Source of the DNA: Streptomyces albospinus
GTDB taxonomy: Bacteria > Actinomycetota > Actinomycetes > Streptomycetales > Streptomycetaceae
Direction of reading: 5' to 3'
Assembly: GCF_014648695.1 (NCBI RefSeq)
Contig: NZ_BMRP01000011.1
Coordinates: 176,261-240,260, forward strand
Length of the DNA stretch: 64,000 bases
Shown here in pieces: positions 24,485-33,066 of this stretch. The notes under the pieces were generated by a model that was given only the letters and a program-made list of their open reading frames with translations, did not search any database and had not been told where the DNA came from. The translations under genes and the position numbers were made by a program. Each line of letters opens with the position of its first letter. Within the stretch, counting starts at the first letter, position 1.

Positions 24485-25933
24485 TTGAGTACGGGACCCG
24501 GAGCACACTCCGCCCCCGCACCGAACTCCCACAACCCCCCTGAGCGCGACACGGGACCCGGCGACGCGACCGCGACCACCCCGGGCCCCACGACGGCCCC
24601 CGGTATCGCCGCAGGCTCGGCCGCCACACCGCGCAAGGGCACGTTCAGCTCGCTCCGCATACGCAACTACCGCCTCTTCGCCACCGGTCAGGTGGTCTCC
24701 AACACCGGCACCTGGATGCAGCGCATCGCCCAGGACTGGCTGGTGCTCAGCCTCACCGGCTCCTCCGGAGCCGTCGGCATCACCACCGCCCTCCAGTTCC
24801 TCCCGATGCTGCTCTTCGGCCTCTACGGCGGTGTCCTCACCGACCGCTTCGCCAAGCGCAAGCTGCTGCTCTGCACCCAGTCCGCGATGGGACTGACCGG
24901 CCTGGCCCTCGCCGTCCTCACGCTCAGCGGCCATGTGCAGGTCTGGCACGTCTACTTGGTGGCCTTCCTCCTCGGCCTCGTCACGGTCATCGACAACCCG
25001 GCCCGGCAGGCGTTCGTCTCCGAGATGGTCGGCCAGGAAGAACTGCGCAACGCCGTCAGCCTCAACTCCGCCAACTTCCAGTCCGCCCGGCTGATCGGAC
25101 CGGCCGTCGCCGGTGTGCTGATCACCGCCCTCGGCAGCGGGTGGGCCTTCCTCTTCAACGGCCTCTCCTTCGTCGCGCCGATCACCGGACTGCTGATGAT
25201 GCGCACCGCCGAACTCCACAAGGTCGACCGGGTCCCGCGCAGCAAGGGGCAGCTGCGGGAGGGTCTGCGCTATGTCTCCGGCCGCCCCGACCTGATCTGG
25301 CCGATCGTCCTCGTCGGCTTCATCGGGACCTTCGGCTTCAACTTTCCGATCTGGCTGACCGCGTTCGTCTACAAGGTCTTCCACGCCGGGGCCGGTACGT
25401 ACGCACTGTTCAACGGACTGATGGCGGCCGGCTCGCTGATCGGCGCGCTGCTCGCCGCCCGGCGGGGCAGCTCCCGGCTGCGGATGCTGGTCGGCGCGGC
25501 GCTGCTCTTCGGCCTGCTGGAGATCGCCGCCGCCCTGTCGCCGTCCTTCTGGATCTTCGCGGCGCTGCTCGCGCCCATCGGACTGGTCGGCCTGACGATC
25601 AACGTCACCGCCAACTCCAGCGTCCAGATGGCCACCGACCCGGCGATGCGCGGCCGGGTGATGAGCCTGTTCATGATGGTCTTCATGGGTGGTACACCGC
25701 TCGGCGCCCCGGTGGTCGGCTGGGTCACCGACGCGTACGGCCCCCGGATCGGCTTCCTCTCCGGTGGGGTGGTCTCCATGGCCGCCGCGGCGCTGGTCGG
25801 CCTGGCCCTCGCCCGGGTGGGCGGACTGCGGCTCAAGATCGACCTGCGGCGCGGGCACCGGCACGTGGCGTTCGTCCCGCGGGTCGGCCCGGGGGAGACC
25901 CCGGCGGAGAAGGAACTGGCCGCCGCGGCCTGA
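24485..25933 (+). CDS. MFS transporter (MFS_3/EntS-like exporter)
   Basis: This 482-residue protein has about twelve membrane helices and the EntS/MFS_3 signature: FRNY-type start SLRIRNYRLFATGQVVSNTG, TWMQRIAQDWLVL, the motif-A loop GVLTDRFAKRK, and VIDNPARQAFVSEMVG. It starts at TTG 24485; the perfect GAGGAGG site 10 nt upstream decides this rare start. A Thr/Pro/Ala-rich N-terminal tail of about 50 residues precedes the first helix. It is probably controlled by the MarR protein just upstream and exports an unknown small molecule. Confidence 0.9.
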   Translation: MSTGPGAHSAPAPNSHNPPERDTGPGDATATTPGPTTAPGIAAGSAATPRKGTFSSLRIRNYRLFATGQVVSNTGTWMQRIAQDWLVLSLTGSSGAVGITTALQFLPMLLFGLYGGVLTDRFAKRKLLLCTQSAMGLTGLALAVLTLSGHVQVWHVYLVAFLLGLVTVIDNPARQAFVSEMVGQEELRNAVSLNSANFQSARLIGPAVAGVLITALGSGWAFLFNGLSFVAPITGLLMMRTAELHKVDRVPRSKGQLREGLRYVSGRPDLIWPIVLVGFIGTFGFNFPIWLTAFVYKVFHAGAGTYALFNGLMAAGSLIGALLAARRGSSRLRMLVGAALLFGLLEIAAALSPSFWIFAALLAPIGLVGLTINVTANSSVQMATDPAMRGRVMSLFMMVFMGGTPLGAPVVGWVTDAYGPRIGFLSGGVVSMAAAALVGLALARVGGLRLKIDLRRGHRHVAFVPRVGPGETPAEKELAAAA

Positions 25934-26003
25934 GCGGCCGATGACCGGTGGGACGGCGGCGCGGAAACCGGCCGCGCCGCCGCCCCTGGGCAACACTGAC
26001 CCC

Positions 26004-26567
26004 ATGAGACTCTTCGCCGCCGTGCTGCCGCCCGCCCCCGCCCTCGACCAACTGGCCGCGGAAGTGGCCCTGTTGAAGCGGCTGCCGGGCGCCGACCGGC
26101 TGCGCTGGACCGGCCGCGACGGCTGGCACTTCACCCTCGCCTTCTACGGCGAGGTGTCCGAGGACCTGCTCCCCGACCTCCACGAGCGGCTGGCCCGCGC
26201 CGCCCACCGGCACGATCCCTACGGGCTGCGGATCGCCGGCGGCGGCCGGTTCGACGACCGGGTGGTGTGGGCCGGGGCGGACGGCGACCGCCCCGCCATG
26301 CGGCACCTCGCGGACGCGGCGGCGGCGGCCGGCCGCCGGGCGGGCGTACGCATGGAGGAGCACCGCCCGTACACCCCGCACCTCACCCTCGCCCGCAACC
26401 GCACCGGCAGGCTGGACCTCACCCCGTACGCCGCCGCCCTCGCCGACTTCGCGAGCAGCCCCTGGACGGTCGCCGACGTCGCCCTGATGCGCAGCCACCC
26501 GCCGGCCCCGGGGCCCGGCAACCAGCCCCGCTACGAGGCGGTGGCGTCCTGGCGGCTGGGCGGCTGA
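26004..26567 (+). CDS. thpR: RNA 2',3'-cyclic phosphodiesterase (2'-5' RNA ligase family)
   Basis: This 187-residue protein of the 2H phosphoesterase superfamily has both catalytic HxT motifs, WHFTLAFYGEV and PHLTLARNR, in the expected halves of the bilobal fold. The N-terminus MRLFAAVLPPAPALDQLA is typical of ThpR. ATG 26004 fits the family start. It lies 70 bp downstream of the MFS gene and is followed by a very small membrane ORF. The usual activity is hydrolysis of 2',3'-cyclic phosphates on RNA ends; the physiological role is unclear. Confidence 0.9.
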   Translation: MRLFAAVLPPAPALDQLAAEVALLKRLPGADRLRWTGRDGWHFTLAFYGEVSEDLLPDLHERLARAAHRHDPYGLRIAGGGRFDDRVVWAGADGDRPAMRHLADAAAAAGRRAGVRMEEHRPYTPHLTLARNRTGRLDLTPYAAALADFASSPWTVADVALMRSHPPAPGPGNQPRYEAVASWRLGG

Positions 26568-26600
26568 AGCCCGGCATTCGCCGCCGGTTACGCTCGACGG

Positions 26601-26687
26601 GTGGATCCCAAAACCCGTAACCGGATCATGTCCGGTCTGCTCGCCGTGCTGCTCGTCGTCGTGGTCGTGGCGGCGGCGCTGCACTGA
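26601..26687 (+). CDS. 28-residue single-pass membrane peptide
   Basis: A GTG-initiated ORF encodes VDPKTRNRIMSGLLAVLLVV and then VVVAAALH. It has a charged N-terminus and a single hydrophobic helix, the layout of small Streptomyces membrane peptides that accompany transporters. Third positions are strongly GC. It is 33 bp after thpR. GACGG precedes the GTG, so translation is plausible but unproven. Confidence 0.5.
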   Translation: MDPKTRNRIMSGLLAVLLVVVVVAAALH

Positions 26688-26796
26688 CCTGCGCCGCGGA
26701 CGTGCCGCGGACGCGCGACAGGCGTACGGCAGCGGCCGGTGGGCACCGGCCGCCGGCCGCCCGCTCAGCGCATCCGCGGCACGGCTCACCGGCGCG

Positions 26797-27795
26797 TCAC
26801 CAGGCGAACGCCTCCGGCGACGGGCCCGGCCCCGGGAAGATCTCGTCCAGGGACGCCAGCAGCTCCTCGGGCAGGGTCAGCTCCAGGGCCCGCAGGGCGG
26901 AGGCGAGCTGGTCCGCGGTCCGCGGCCCGACGATCGGCCCGGTCACCCCGGGCCGGGTCAGCAGCCAGGCCAGCGCCGCCTCGCCCGGCTCCAGCCCGTG
27001 CTTGTCGAGCAGGTCCTCGTACGCCTGGATCTGCGCCCGGGTCGCCGGGTCGGTGAGCGCGTCGGCGGCCCGTCCGCCGGTCGACCGGGCGCCGCCGCCC
27101 TCCCGCTCCTTGCGGAGCGCCCCGCCCAGCAGCCCGCCGTGCAGCGGCGACCACGGGATCACCCCCAGGCCGTAGCCCTGGGCCGCCGGGATGACCTCCA
27201 TCTCGGCCCGCCGCTCCGCGAGGTTGTAGAGGCACTGCTCGCTGACCAGGCCGTACGAACCCCGGCGGGCGGCCGTCTCGTTGGCGCGGGCGAGGTGCCA
27301 GCCCGCGTGGTTGGACGAGCCCGCGTAGAGGATCTTCCCCTGCTGGACGAGGACGTCCATGGCCTGCCAGATCTCGTCCCAGGGGGTGTCCCGGTCGACG
27401 TGGTGGAACTGGTAGAGGTCGATGTGGTCCGTGCCCAGCCGCCGGAGGCTGGCGTCCACCGCCCGCCGGATGTTGAGCGCCGAGAGCCGGTCGTCGTTGG
27501 GCCAGGCCGGCACGCCGTCCGGGCCCATGTTGCCGTACACCTTCGTGGCCAGCACGGTCTTGTCCCGCCGCCCGCCGCCCTGGGCGAACCACGAGCCGAT
27601 GATCTCCTCCGTACGGCCCTTGTTCTCGCCCCATCCGTAGACGTTGGCGGTGTCGAAGAAGTTGACGCCCGCGTCCAGCGCGGCGTCCATGATGCGGTGG
27701 CTGTCGGCCTCGTCGGTCTGCGGGCCGAAGTTCATCGTCCCGAGGACGAGTCGGCTGACCTTGAGTCCGGTGCGTCCGAGCTGCGTGTACTTCAT
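26797..27795 (-). CDS. aldo/keto reductase
   Basis: This 332-residue NADPH-dependent oxidoreductase has a TIM-barrel fold. The start MKYTQLGRTGLKVSRLVLGT is the family hallmark; catalytic Asp and Tyr lie in FFDTANVYGWGENKGR, Lys in VLATKVYGN and His in LYQFHHVDRD. The C-terminal cofactor loop GPIVGPRTADQL is intact. Length is normal. A Gly-rich patch (KEREGGGARSTGGRAAD) occurs in a surface loop. It is 80 bp downstream of the SGNH hydrolase on the same strand. The substrate is unknown. Confidence 0.92.
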   Translation of the reverse strand: MKYTQLGRTGLKVSRLVLGTMNFGPQTDEADSHRIMDAALDAGVNFFDTANVYGWGENKGRTEEIIGSWFAQGGGRRDKTVLATKVYGNMGPDGVPAWPNDDRLSALNIRRAVDASLRRLGTDHIDLYQFHHVDRDTPWDEIWQAMDVLVQQGKILYAGSSNHAGWHLARANETAARRGSYGLVSEQCLYNLAERRAEMEVIPAAQGYGLGVIPWSPLHGGLLGGALRKEREGGGARSTGGRAADALTDPATRAQIQAYEDLLDKHGLEPGEAALAWLLTRPGVTGPIVGPRTADQLASALRALELTLPEELLASLDEIFPGPGPSPEAFAW

Positions 27796-27875
27796 GGTCG
27801 ACCAGCCAAGTCGCTGGAGTGCGCTCGAAGCAAGGACACACGGACGGGAGTTGCGGACCGGACGGCCGGCTTGCG

Positions 27876-28556
27876 CTATCCGGCGTACGGCCCGCCGACG
27901 CCCCACGCCTGGTGCATCGCGTCGGCGAACGCCCCCGCCAGCAGGTGCTCGCCGAGCGCCGACGGATGCGTCCCGTCGTACGTGGCGCGGTCGATCTCCC
28001 AGCCGGCCGGCACGGAGGCCAGCAGCAACGGCGAGCCGGGCGCGGAGAGATCGGCGACCTCCTTCGCCAGCAGTTCGTTGAAGCGGGCGCACTGCGCGCC
28101 GAAGTCCGGGTCTGCGACGGCCCGCACGTTCGGTATCACGGGCATCAGCACCGCCCGTATGCGGGGCGCCGCCGCCCGCGCCCCGGCGACGAAGTGCCGT
28201 ACGTTCTCGGCGGTCTGCTCCGCGTTCGTGTAGAAGCCGAGGTCGATCAGGCCGAGCGAGACCAGCAGGGTGTCCGCGGCGTGCGCGCGCACCGCGTCGC
28301 CGATCAGCGGGGCCATGTGCAGCCAGCCCTCGCCCCACCCCGCGAGATGCCGGCGGGCGTCCTGGGGGAAGTCCGGGTCGCCGTACGCGGACGAGGTGGG
28401 GGCGCCGGCGGCCGGGTCATGCAGCGTGTGGCGCGGCCCGACGATGCGGAACGGGCCGGGGCAGACCGCGTTCAGGTGCTGCCACATCCGGTAGCGCCAC
28501 GTGAAATCGCCGGCGCTGCCGATCGTCATCGAGTCGCCGACGCACATGATCCTCAT
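27876..28556 (-). CDS. SGNH/GDSL-family hydrolase
   Basis: This 226-residue esterase/lipase-like protein carries block I CVGDSMTIGSAGDF with the nucleophilic Ser near residue 9 and block V YDGTHPSALGEH with the catalytic Asp/His pair. The middle block has GLIDLGF where many SGNH enzymes have GxND, so the oxyanion Asn is replaced. No signal peptide is seen, so it is probably cytoplasmic. It starts 22 bp after the F420-type oxidoreductase stop and is likely co-transcribed with it. Confidence 0.85.
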   Translation of the reverse strand: MRIMCVGDSMTIGSAGDFTWRYRMWQHLNAVCPGPFRIVGPRHTLHDPAAGAPTSSAYGDPDFPQDARRHLAGWGEGWLHMAPLIGDAVRAHAADTLLVSLGLIDLGFYTNAEQTAENVRHFVAGARAAAPRIRAVLMPVIPNVRAVADPDFGAQCARFNELLAKEVADLSAPGSPLLLASVPAGWEIDRATYDGTHPSALGEHLLAGAFADAMHQAWGVGGPYAG

Positions 28557-28578
28557 CCGGCCATGATGTCCGAGAACG

Positions 28579-29013
28579 CTACCCGCGGGTACGTGACGCT
28601 GGCCACGCCTCCTCGCCCTCGATCAGCCGCAGCTCGTAGTGGAGCGTCCGCTCCCGCTTCAGCCGGTGCGCCAGCGGCACCAGCAGCCCGTGGATCAGCG
28701 GGTACTTGCGCGTCAACGACCGCTCGGCGCGCCGGTATTCGCGGGTCTGCGGGTCGAGCAGCCGGGCCCGCGCCCGGCACGCGGGCCCGGTGGGCCGGCC
28801 GCGCCATGTGGCGGCGCGGATCTCCACCTCGGGGAAGTTCCGCATCCGCTTGACCTTCCAGGCGCTGCCGTAGGTGCGGAAATAGGCGTGGTCGCCGTCC
28901 ACCGCGATGTTCACCGGCGTGCCGACGCCGCTGCCGTCCCGCTTGTACGTCGTGAGCAGGATCGTCCCCTGCCGCTCGAAGGGGGCGAGGCCGGGGGTGG
29001 GAGGAATCGTCAT
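28579..29013 (-). CDS. PPOX-class F420-dependent oxidoreductase
   Basis: This 144-residue flavin/deazaflavin-binding split-barrel protein reads MTIPPTPGLAPFERQGTILL, then TYKRDGSGVGTPVNIAVDGD and AYFRTYGSAWKVKRMRNFP, the typical PPOX-family F420-binding core. ATG 29013 with GGAGG 2-6 nt upstream was chosen; ATG 29022 would add three residues. It is the first gene of a probable unit with the SGNH hydrolase. The substrate is unknown, as for most of this family. Confidence 0.85.
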   Translation of the reverse strand: MTIPPTPGLAPFERQGTILLTTYKRDGSGVGTPVNIAVDGDHAYFRTYGSAWKVKRMRNFPEVEIRAATWRGRPTGPACRARARLLDPQTREYRRAERSLTRKYPLIHGLLVPLAHRLKRERTLHYELRLIEGEEAWPASRTRG

Positions 29014-29152
29014 GCCCTCCATGGAGGCACATCCGTCCCGTTTCGTCACGTCGCGGTGCGTCCGTTCGGGGGGCGTACCGGTCCGGAACGGCGTGGCGCC
29101 ATCCGCGAGACGAGCGCCGAACTGCCGTGCCATCGCGGCGGGTTGCGCAATG

Positions 29153-29188
29153 CGACGGGCCCCGGCGGTGGTCCGCCGGGGCCCGTCG
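29153..29188 (-). terminator. perfect 16-bp hairpin terminator of serC
   Basis: CGACGGGCCCCGGCGG (29153-29168) and its exact complement (29173-29188) flank a 4-nt TGGT loop. It begins 22 bp beyond the serC stop on the minus strand. Confidence 0.8.
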
Positions 29189-29210
29189 TCGCCGCTGGGG
29201 CGCGGTGCGG

Positions 29211-30329
29211 CTACAGCTGGCCGATCACGTAGTCGATGCAGGCCGTCAGGGCCTCGACGTCCGACGGGTCGATCGCCGGGAACATCGCGATACGCAGCTG
29301 GTTGCGGCCGAGCTTGCGGTAGGGCTCGGTGTCGACGATGCCGTTGGCGCGCAGGGTCTTGGCGATCGCCGCGGCGTCGATGTCGTCGTTGAAGTCGATC
29401 GTGCCGATGACCTGCGAGCGCTTCGCCGGGTCGGTGACGAACGGGGTGGCGTACTTGGAGTCCTCGGCCCAGCCGTAGAGGGTGCGCGAGGAGGTGGCGG
29501 TGCGGCCGACCGCCCAGTCCAGGCCGCCCTGGCCGTTGATCCACTCCAGCTGCTCGTTGAGCAGGAAGAGGGTGGCCAGCGACGGGGTGTTGTACGTCTG
29601 GTTCTTCAGGGAGTTGTCGATCGCCGTGGGCAGCGAGAAGAACTCCGGGATGTGGCGGCCGGACGCGTGGACGGCGCGGGCGCGCTCCAGGGCGGCGGGG
29701 GAGAACACCCCGAGCCAGAGGCCGCCGTCGGAGGCGAAGGACTTCTGGGGGGCGAAGTAGTAGACGTCGGTCTGGGCGATGTCCACGGGGAGGCCGCCGG
29801 CGCCGGAGGTGGCGTCGACCAGGACGAGGGCGCCCTCGTCCGCGCCGGACACCCGCTGGATGGGGGCGGCGACGCCGGTGGAGGTCTCGTTGTGGGTGAA
29901 GGCGTAGACGTCCACGCCCGCCTCGGCCCGCGGGTCCGGGTGGCTGCCCGGGTCGGCGGAGATGACGGTGGGCTCGGCCAGCCACGGCGCCAGCTTGGCG
30001 GCCTTGGCGAACTTCGAGGAGAACTCGCCGAAGGACAGGTGCTGCGACTTGTTCTCGATCAGGCCGTGCGTGGCGACGTCCCAGAACGCGGTGGAACCGC
30101 CGTTGCCGAGGACGACCTCGTAGCCCTCGGGGAGCTGGAAGAGGTCGCGCACGCCGTCCCGCACCTTGCCGACCAGGTTCTTGACCGGGGCCTGGCGGTG
30201 GGACGTGCCGAGAAGAGAGGAACCGGTGGCGGCGAGGGCACCGAGCGCCTCCGTACGCACCTTGGAGGGGCCCGCGCCGAAGCGTCCGTCGGCGGGCTTG
30301 ATGTCAGCGGGGATCTGGATATCAGCCAC
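29211..30329 (-). CDS. serC: phosphoserine aminotransferase
   Basis: This 372-residue PLP enzyme of serine biosynthesis converts 3-phosphohydroxypyruvate and glutamate to phosphoserine and 2-oxoglutarate. The actinobacterial SerC form is recognised by IPADIKPADGRFGAGPSKVR, LGTSHRQAPVKNLVG, the PLP-phosphate region GNGGSTAFWD, and the Schiff-base Lys in YFAPQKSFASDGG; QLRIAMFPAIDPSDV closes the C-terminal domain. It stands alone with its own terminator. The ATG is preceded by CGTGGCTG only, with GGCTTCCTCC further upstream on the coding strand. Confidence 0.95.
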   Translation of the reverse strand: MADIQIPADIKPADGRFGAGPSKVRTEALGALAATGSSLLGTSHRQAPVKNLVGKVRDGVRDLFQLPEGYEVVLGNGGSTAFWDVATHGLIENKSQHLSFGEFSSKFAKAAKLAPWLAEPTVISADPGSHPDPRAEAGVDVYAFTHNETSTGVAAPIQRVSGADEGALVLVDATSGAGGLPVDIAQTDVYYFAPQKSFASDGGLWLGVFSPAALERARAVHASGRHIPEFFSLPTAIDNSLKNQTYNTPSLATLFLLNEQLEWINGQGGLDWAVGRTATSSRTLYGWAEDSKYATPFVTDPAKRSQVIGTIDFNDDIDAAAIAKTLRANGIVDTEPYRKLGRNQLRIAMFPAIDPSDVEALTACIDYVIGQL

Positions 30330-30431
30330 GGAGGAAGCCTAAAGGGTCCCGCCGGGGCCGGGTGCCGCGTCCAGCGGATGAGATGACCGGCGGCCGGAGT
30401 GTGGACGGCCGGGGGCGCGGCGGGACGGCGC

Positions 30432-31424
30432 TCATGGGGTGGCGTTCATGGCCGGGGTGTCCGCCGCGTAGAGGGCGGTGAGGTCGGCCGCGGCGCCGGC
30501 CAGGACCCGGCGGGCCTCGGGCGGGTGCAGGACTTCGAGGGCGTCGCCGAACTGGAGCAGCTGGCGGACGGCGGGGAGCACCGGGTACGCCAGCTCGATG
30601 ACGGCCCAGCCGTCCCCCTCCGGGGCGTCGGTCCGCGGCGGCCCGGTCAGCGCCCCGCCCAGGATCCGTACGGCCAGATCCAGCCGGTCCGGGCGGATCC
30701 GGGCGGTGATCCGGACGTCCGCCGGCCGCTCCTCCACCCCGCGGCGCAGCAACTGCCAGACGTCCGCGAGCTCCACGCCCGGCCGGCGCCGCACCGGGGC
30801 GTCGGTGAGGGTCGCCGAGGCCACCCGGTCGGCCCGGAACAGCTGCGGCCGGCCGCGCCGATCGGCGACCAGGTACCAGGTGCCGGCCTTGGCGACCAGC
30901 CCGTACGGGTCGACGGTGTAGGTGCGCAGCCGGGTCTCGCCGCTGTGCCGGTAGCGGATCCGCAGCCGCTGGTCGGTGAAGACGGCGCTGTGCAGCTCGT
31001 CCAGGTCGACGGCGGGGCGCGGCCCGCTCATCCAGCGGTCCGGGTCCACGAGGATGCGGCGGCCCGCGAGTTCGGCGGCCGGGCGGTGCGGGGCCGGCAG
31101 CGCCGCCATCACCTTGCGCAGCGCCGAGCCCAGCGCGCCGTCCAGGCCGAGGGCGGTGTGCGCGCCCTGCGCGGCCAGGATGAACAGCGCGCGGGCCTCG
31201 TCGGTGGTCATCCCCGTCACGTCGGTGCGGAAGCCGGGCAGCAGCGCGATCCCGCCGTGCCGCCCGCGCTCGGCGTAGACCGGCACACCGGCCGCCGACA
31301 GCGACTCGACATCGCGGTAGACGGTCCGGGTGGAGACCTCCAGCCGCGTGGCGAGTTCACTGGCCGGGACCCGGCCGCGGGTCTGGAGGAGCAGCAGGAT
31401 CGAGAGCAGGCGGTCGGACTTCAC
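30432..31424 (-). CDS. HTH/WYL-domain transcriptional regulator (YafY-like)
   Basis: This 330-residue regulator has an N-terminal winged HTH (MKSDRLLSILLLLQTRGRVP, ASELATRLEVSTRTVYRDVE) and a WYL domain around VFTDQRLRIRYRHSG and TWYLVADRRGRPQLFRADRV. It is divergent from the flavin oxidase at 31525, so it probably controls that gene from the 100-bp shared region, which has a TGAC-N7-GTCA dyad at about 31487. WYL domains sense small ligands or nucleic acids; the ligand here is unknown. Confidence 0.9.
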   Translation of the reverse strand: MKSDRLLSILLLLQTRGRVPASELATRLEVSTRTVYRDVESLSAAGVPVYAERGRHGGIALLPGFRTDVTGMTTDEARALFILAAQGAHTALGLDGALGSALRKVMAALPAPHRPAAELAGRRILVDPDRWMSGPRPAVDLDELHSAVFTDQRLRIRYRHSGETRLRTYTVDPYGLVAKAGTWYLVADRRGRPQLFRADRVASATLTDAPVRRRPGVELADVWQLLRRGVEERPADVRITARIRPDRLDLAVRILGGALTGPPRTDAPEGDGWAVIELAYPVLPAVRQLLQFGDALEVLHPPEARRVLAGAAADLTALYAADTPAMNATP

Positions 31425-31524
31425 CCCCGGTTTATAGCCGGGTTCCGCGGCCTGCGCTCTCAGATTCCGGGGGTCGTTCCATATATGACGGCAGGTGTCA
31501 GGTTATTGCTCCAGAGTGCGGTGC

Positions 31525-32973
31525 ATGACGACCGAAGAGCTTCTCGCGCAGCCCCGCCCCGCCACCACCGCCGGCGCCCCCGCCCCGCTCGACCCCGACG
31601 CCCTGGCCGCCCTCGCGGCGCAGGTCGGCGGGCCCGTCCTGGTCCCCGGGGACGCGGGGTACGACGCCGAGCGCTCCGGGTTCCAGGCCGCGTACCGGCA
31701 CCGGCCGGCGGTGATCGTCGGAGCGGTGGACGCCGCGGACGTGGCGACCGCGGTCGGCTTCGCCCGCGCGCAGGGGCTGCCGGTCGCCGTCCAGGCCACC
31801 GGGCACGGGCTGTCCGCCGCGACCGACGGCGGGCTGCTGATCAGCACCCGGCGGATGTCCGGGGTGCGGGTGGACCCGGAGACGCGCACCGCACGGGTCG
31901 AGGCGGGCGCCGTCTGGGGGCAGGTCGTCGAGGCGGCGGCCCCCCACGGGCTCGCGCCGCTCAACGGCTCGTCCCCGGGCGTCGGGGTCGTCTCGTACAC
32001 CCTCGGGGGCGGCGTCGGGGTGCTGGCCCGCACCTACGGGTACGCCGCCGACCAGGTGCGGGCCGTCGAGCTGGTCACCGCCGACGCGCGCCGGGTACGG
32101 GTCACCGCCGACCACGAACCCGACCTCTTCCGGGGCCTGCTCGGCGGCGGCCACGGCCTGGGGGTGGTGACCGCGATGGAGTTCGGGCTGGTGCCGGTGG
32201 CCCGGCTCTACGGCGGCCAACTCGTCTTCGACGGCGCACAGATCGGGGACGCGCTGGACGCGTATCTGCGCTGGACCGACACGGTCCCCGACGAGCTGAC
32301 CTCGTCGCTCGCGCTGATCGTCTACCCCGACCTCCCGCAGCTGCCCGCGCCGCTGCGCGGGCGCCATCTGCTCCAGATCCGCATCGCGTACACGGGGAGC
32401 GCCGAGGAGGGCGAGCGGCTGGTGGCACCGCTGCGCGCACTGGGCCCGGCGGTCGGCGACGAGCTGCGCGAGATGCCGTACGCCGAGTCGCACACCATCC
32501 ACCGCGACCCGAGCGGTCCGCATGCCTACAACGGAGACAACGCGCTGCTCAGCGGCCTGGACGCGGCGGCGCTGCGCCGGGTGGCCGAGCTGACCGGGCC
32601 GGCCGCGCCGGTGATGGTCGTGGTCCAGCTGAACCACCTGGGCGGCGCGCTGGCGACGGGGACCGCGGCGGTCGGCCACCGGGACGCGCGGTTCGCCCTG
32701 CGGCTGCTGTCGCCACTGGTCGGCGACGACCCGGCGGCGGACCTCGCGACCGTACGGGCGGTGCACGGCGAGGCGCTGGCGGCGGTCGCGCCCTGGCGGC
32801 TCGGCCGGAGTGTCAACTTCCTCTTCGGTGCGCAGCAGGACCGGGCGGACGCGGCGGAGGTGGCGCGCAGCGCCCATGGAGCGGCGGAGCGGGCGCGGCT
32901 GGCCGCCCTCAAAGCCGCCCACGACCCGGCGAACGTGTTCCGCTTCCACCCGTACGGGCCGGAGCGGGGCTGA
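31525..32973 (+). CDS. FAD-binding oxidoreductase (berberine-bridge/PCMH type)
   Basis: This 482-residue flavoprotein has the PCMH FAD domain: RHRPAVIVGAVDAADVATAV, VQATGHGLSAATDGGLLI, RVEAGAVWGQVVEAA and SSPGVGVVSYTLGGGVGVLAR. The C-terminal berberine-bridge segment AHDPANVFRFHPYG carries the usual N-x-F. The His in GHG may bind FAD covalently; the second Cys attachment point is absent. The start ATG 31525 was preferred over an upstream GTG at 31495. It is divergent from the WYL regulator. The substrate may be a sugar or polyketide-like alcohol; this cannot be told from sequence. Confidence 0.88.
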   Translation: MTTEELLAQPRPATTAGAPAPLDPDALAALAAQVGGPVLVPGDAGYDAERSGFQAAYRHRPAVIVGAVDAADVATAVGFARAQGLPVAVQATGHGLSAATDGGLLISTRRMSGVRVDPETRTARVEAGAVWGQVVEAAAPHGLAPLNGSSPGVGVVSYTLGGGVGVLARTYGYAADQVRAVELVTADARRVRVTADHEPDLFRGLLGGGHGLGVVTAMEFGLVPVARLYGGQLVFDGAQIGDALDAYLRWTDTVPDELTSSLALIVYPDLPQLPAPLRGRHLLQIRIAYTGSAEEGERLVAPLRALGPAVGDELREMPYAESHTIHRDPSGPHAYNGDNALLSGLDAAALRRVAELTGPAAPVMVVVQLNHLGGALATGTAAVGHRDARFALRLLSPLVGDDPAADLATVRAVHGEALAAVAPWRLGRSVNFLFGAQQDRADAAEVARSAHGAAERARLAALKAAHDPANVFRFHPYGPERG

Positions 32974-32974
32974 T

Positions 32975-33026
32975 CCCCGGTTCGAGTCCCCGGTTCGAGT
33001 CGCCGGTTCGAGTCGCCGGTTCGAGC
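32975..33026 (+). repeat. four tandem 13-bp units resembling tRNA T-arms
   Basis: CCCCGGTTCGAGT occurs twice, then CGCCGGTTCGAGT and CGCCGGTTCGAGC, head to tail, between a stop at 32973 and the next ORF at 33067. Each unit contains GGTTCGAGT, the consensus T-loop of bacterial tRNA, but no acceptor or anticodon arms are present. It is probably a local tandem expansion. Confidence 0.75.
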
Positions 33027-33066
33027 CGGGGAGTCACGGCCGCCCCCGAGTGGGAAGGCTGGGGGC

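Noticed and set aside
32975..33026. Possible tRNA gene from T-loop sequences
   Set aside because: No acceptor stem, D-arm or anticodon arm can be built; only repeated T-arm-like 13-mers exist.
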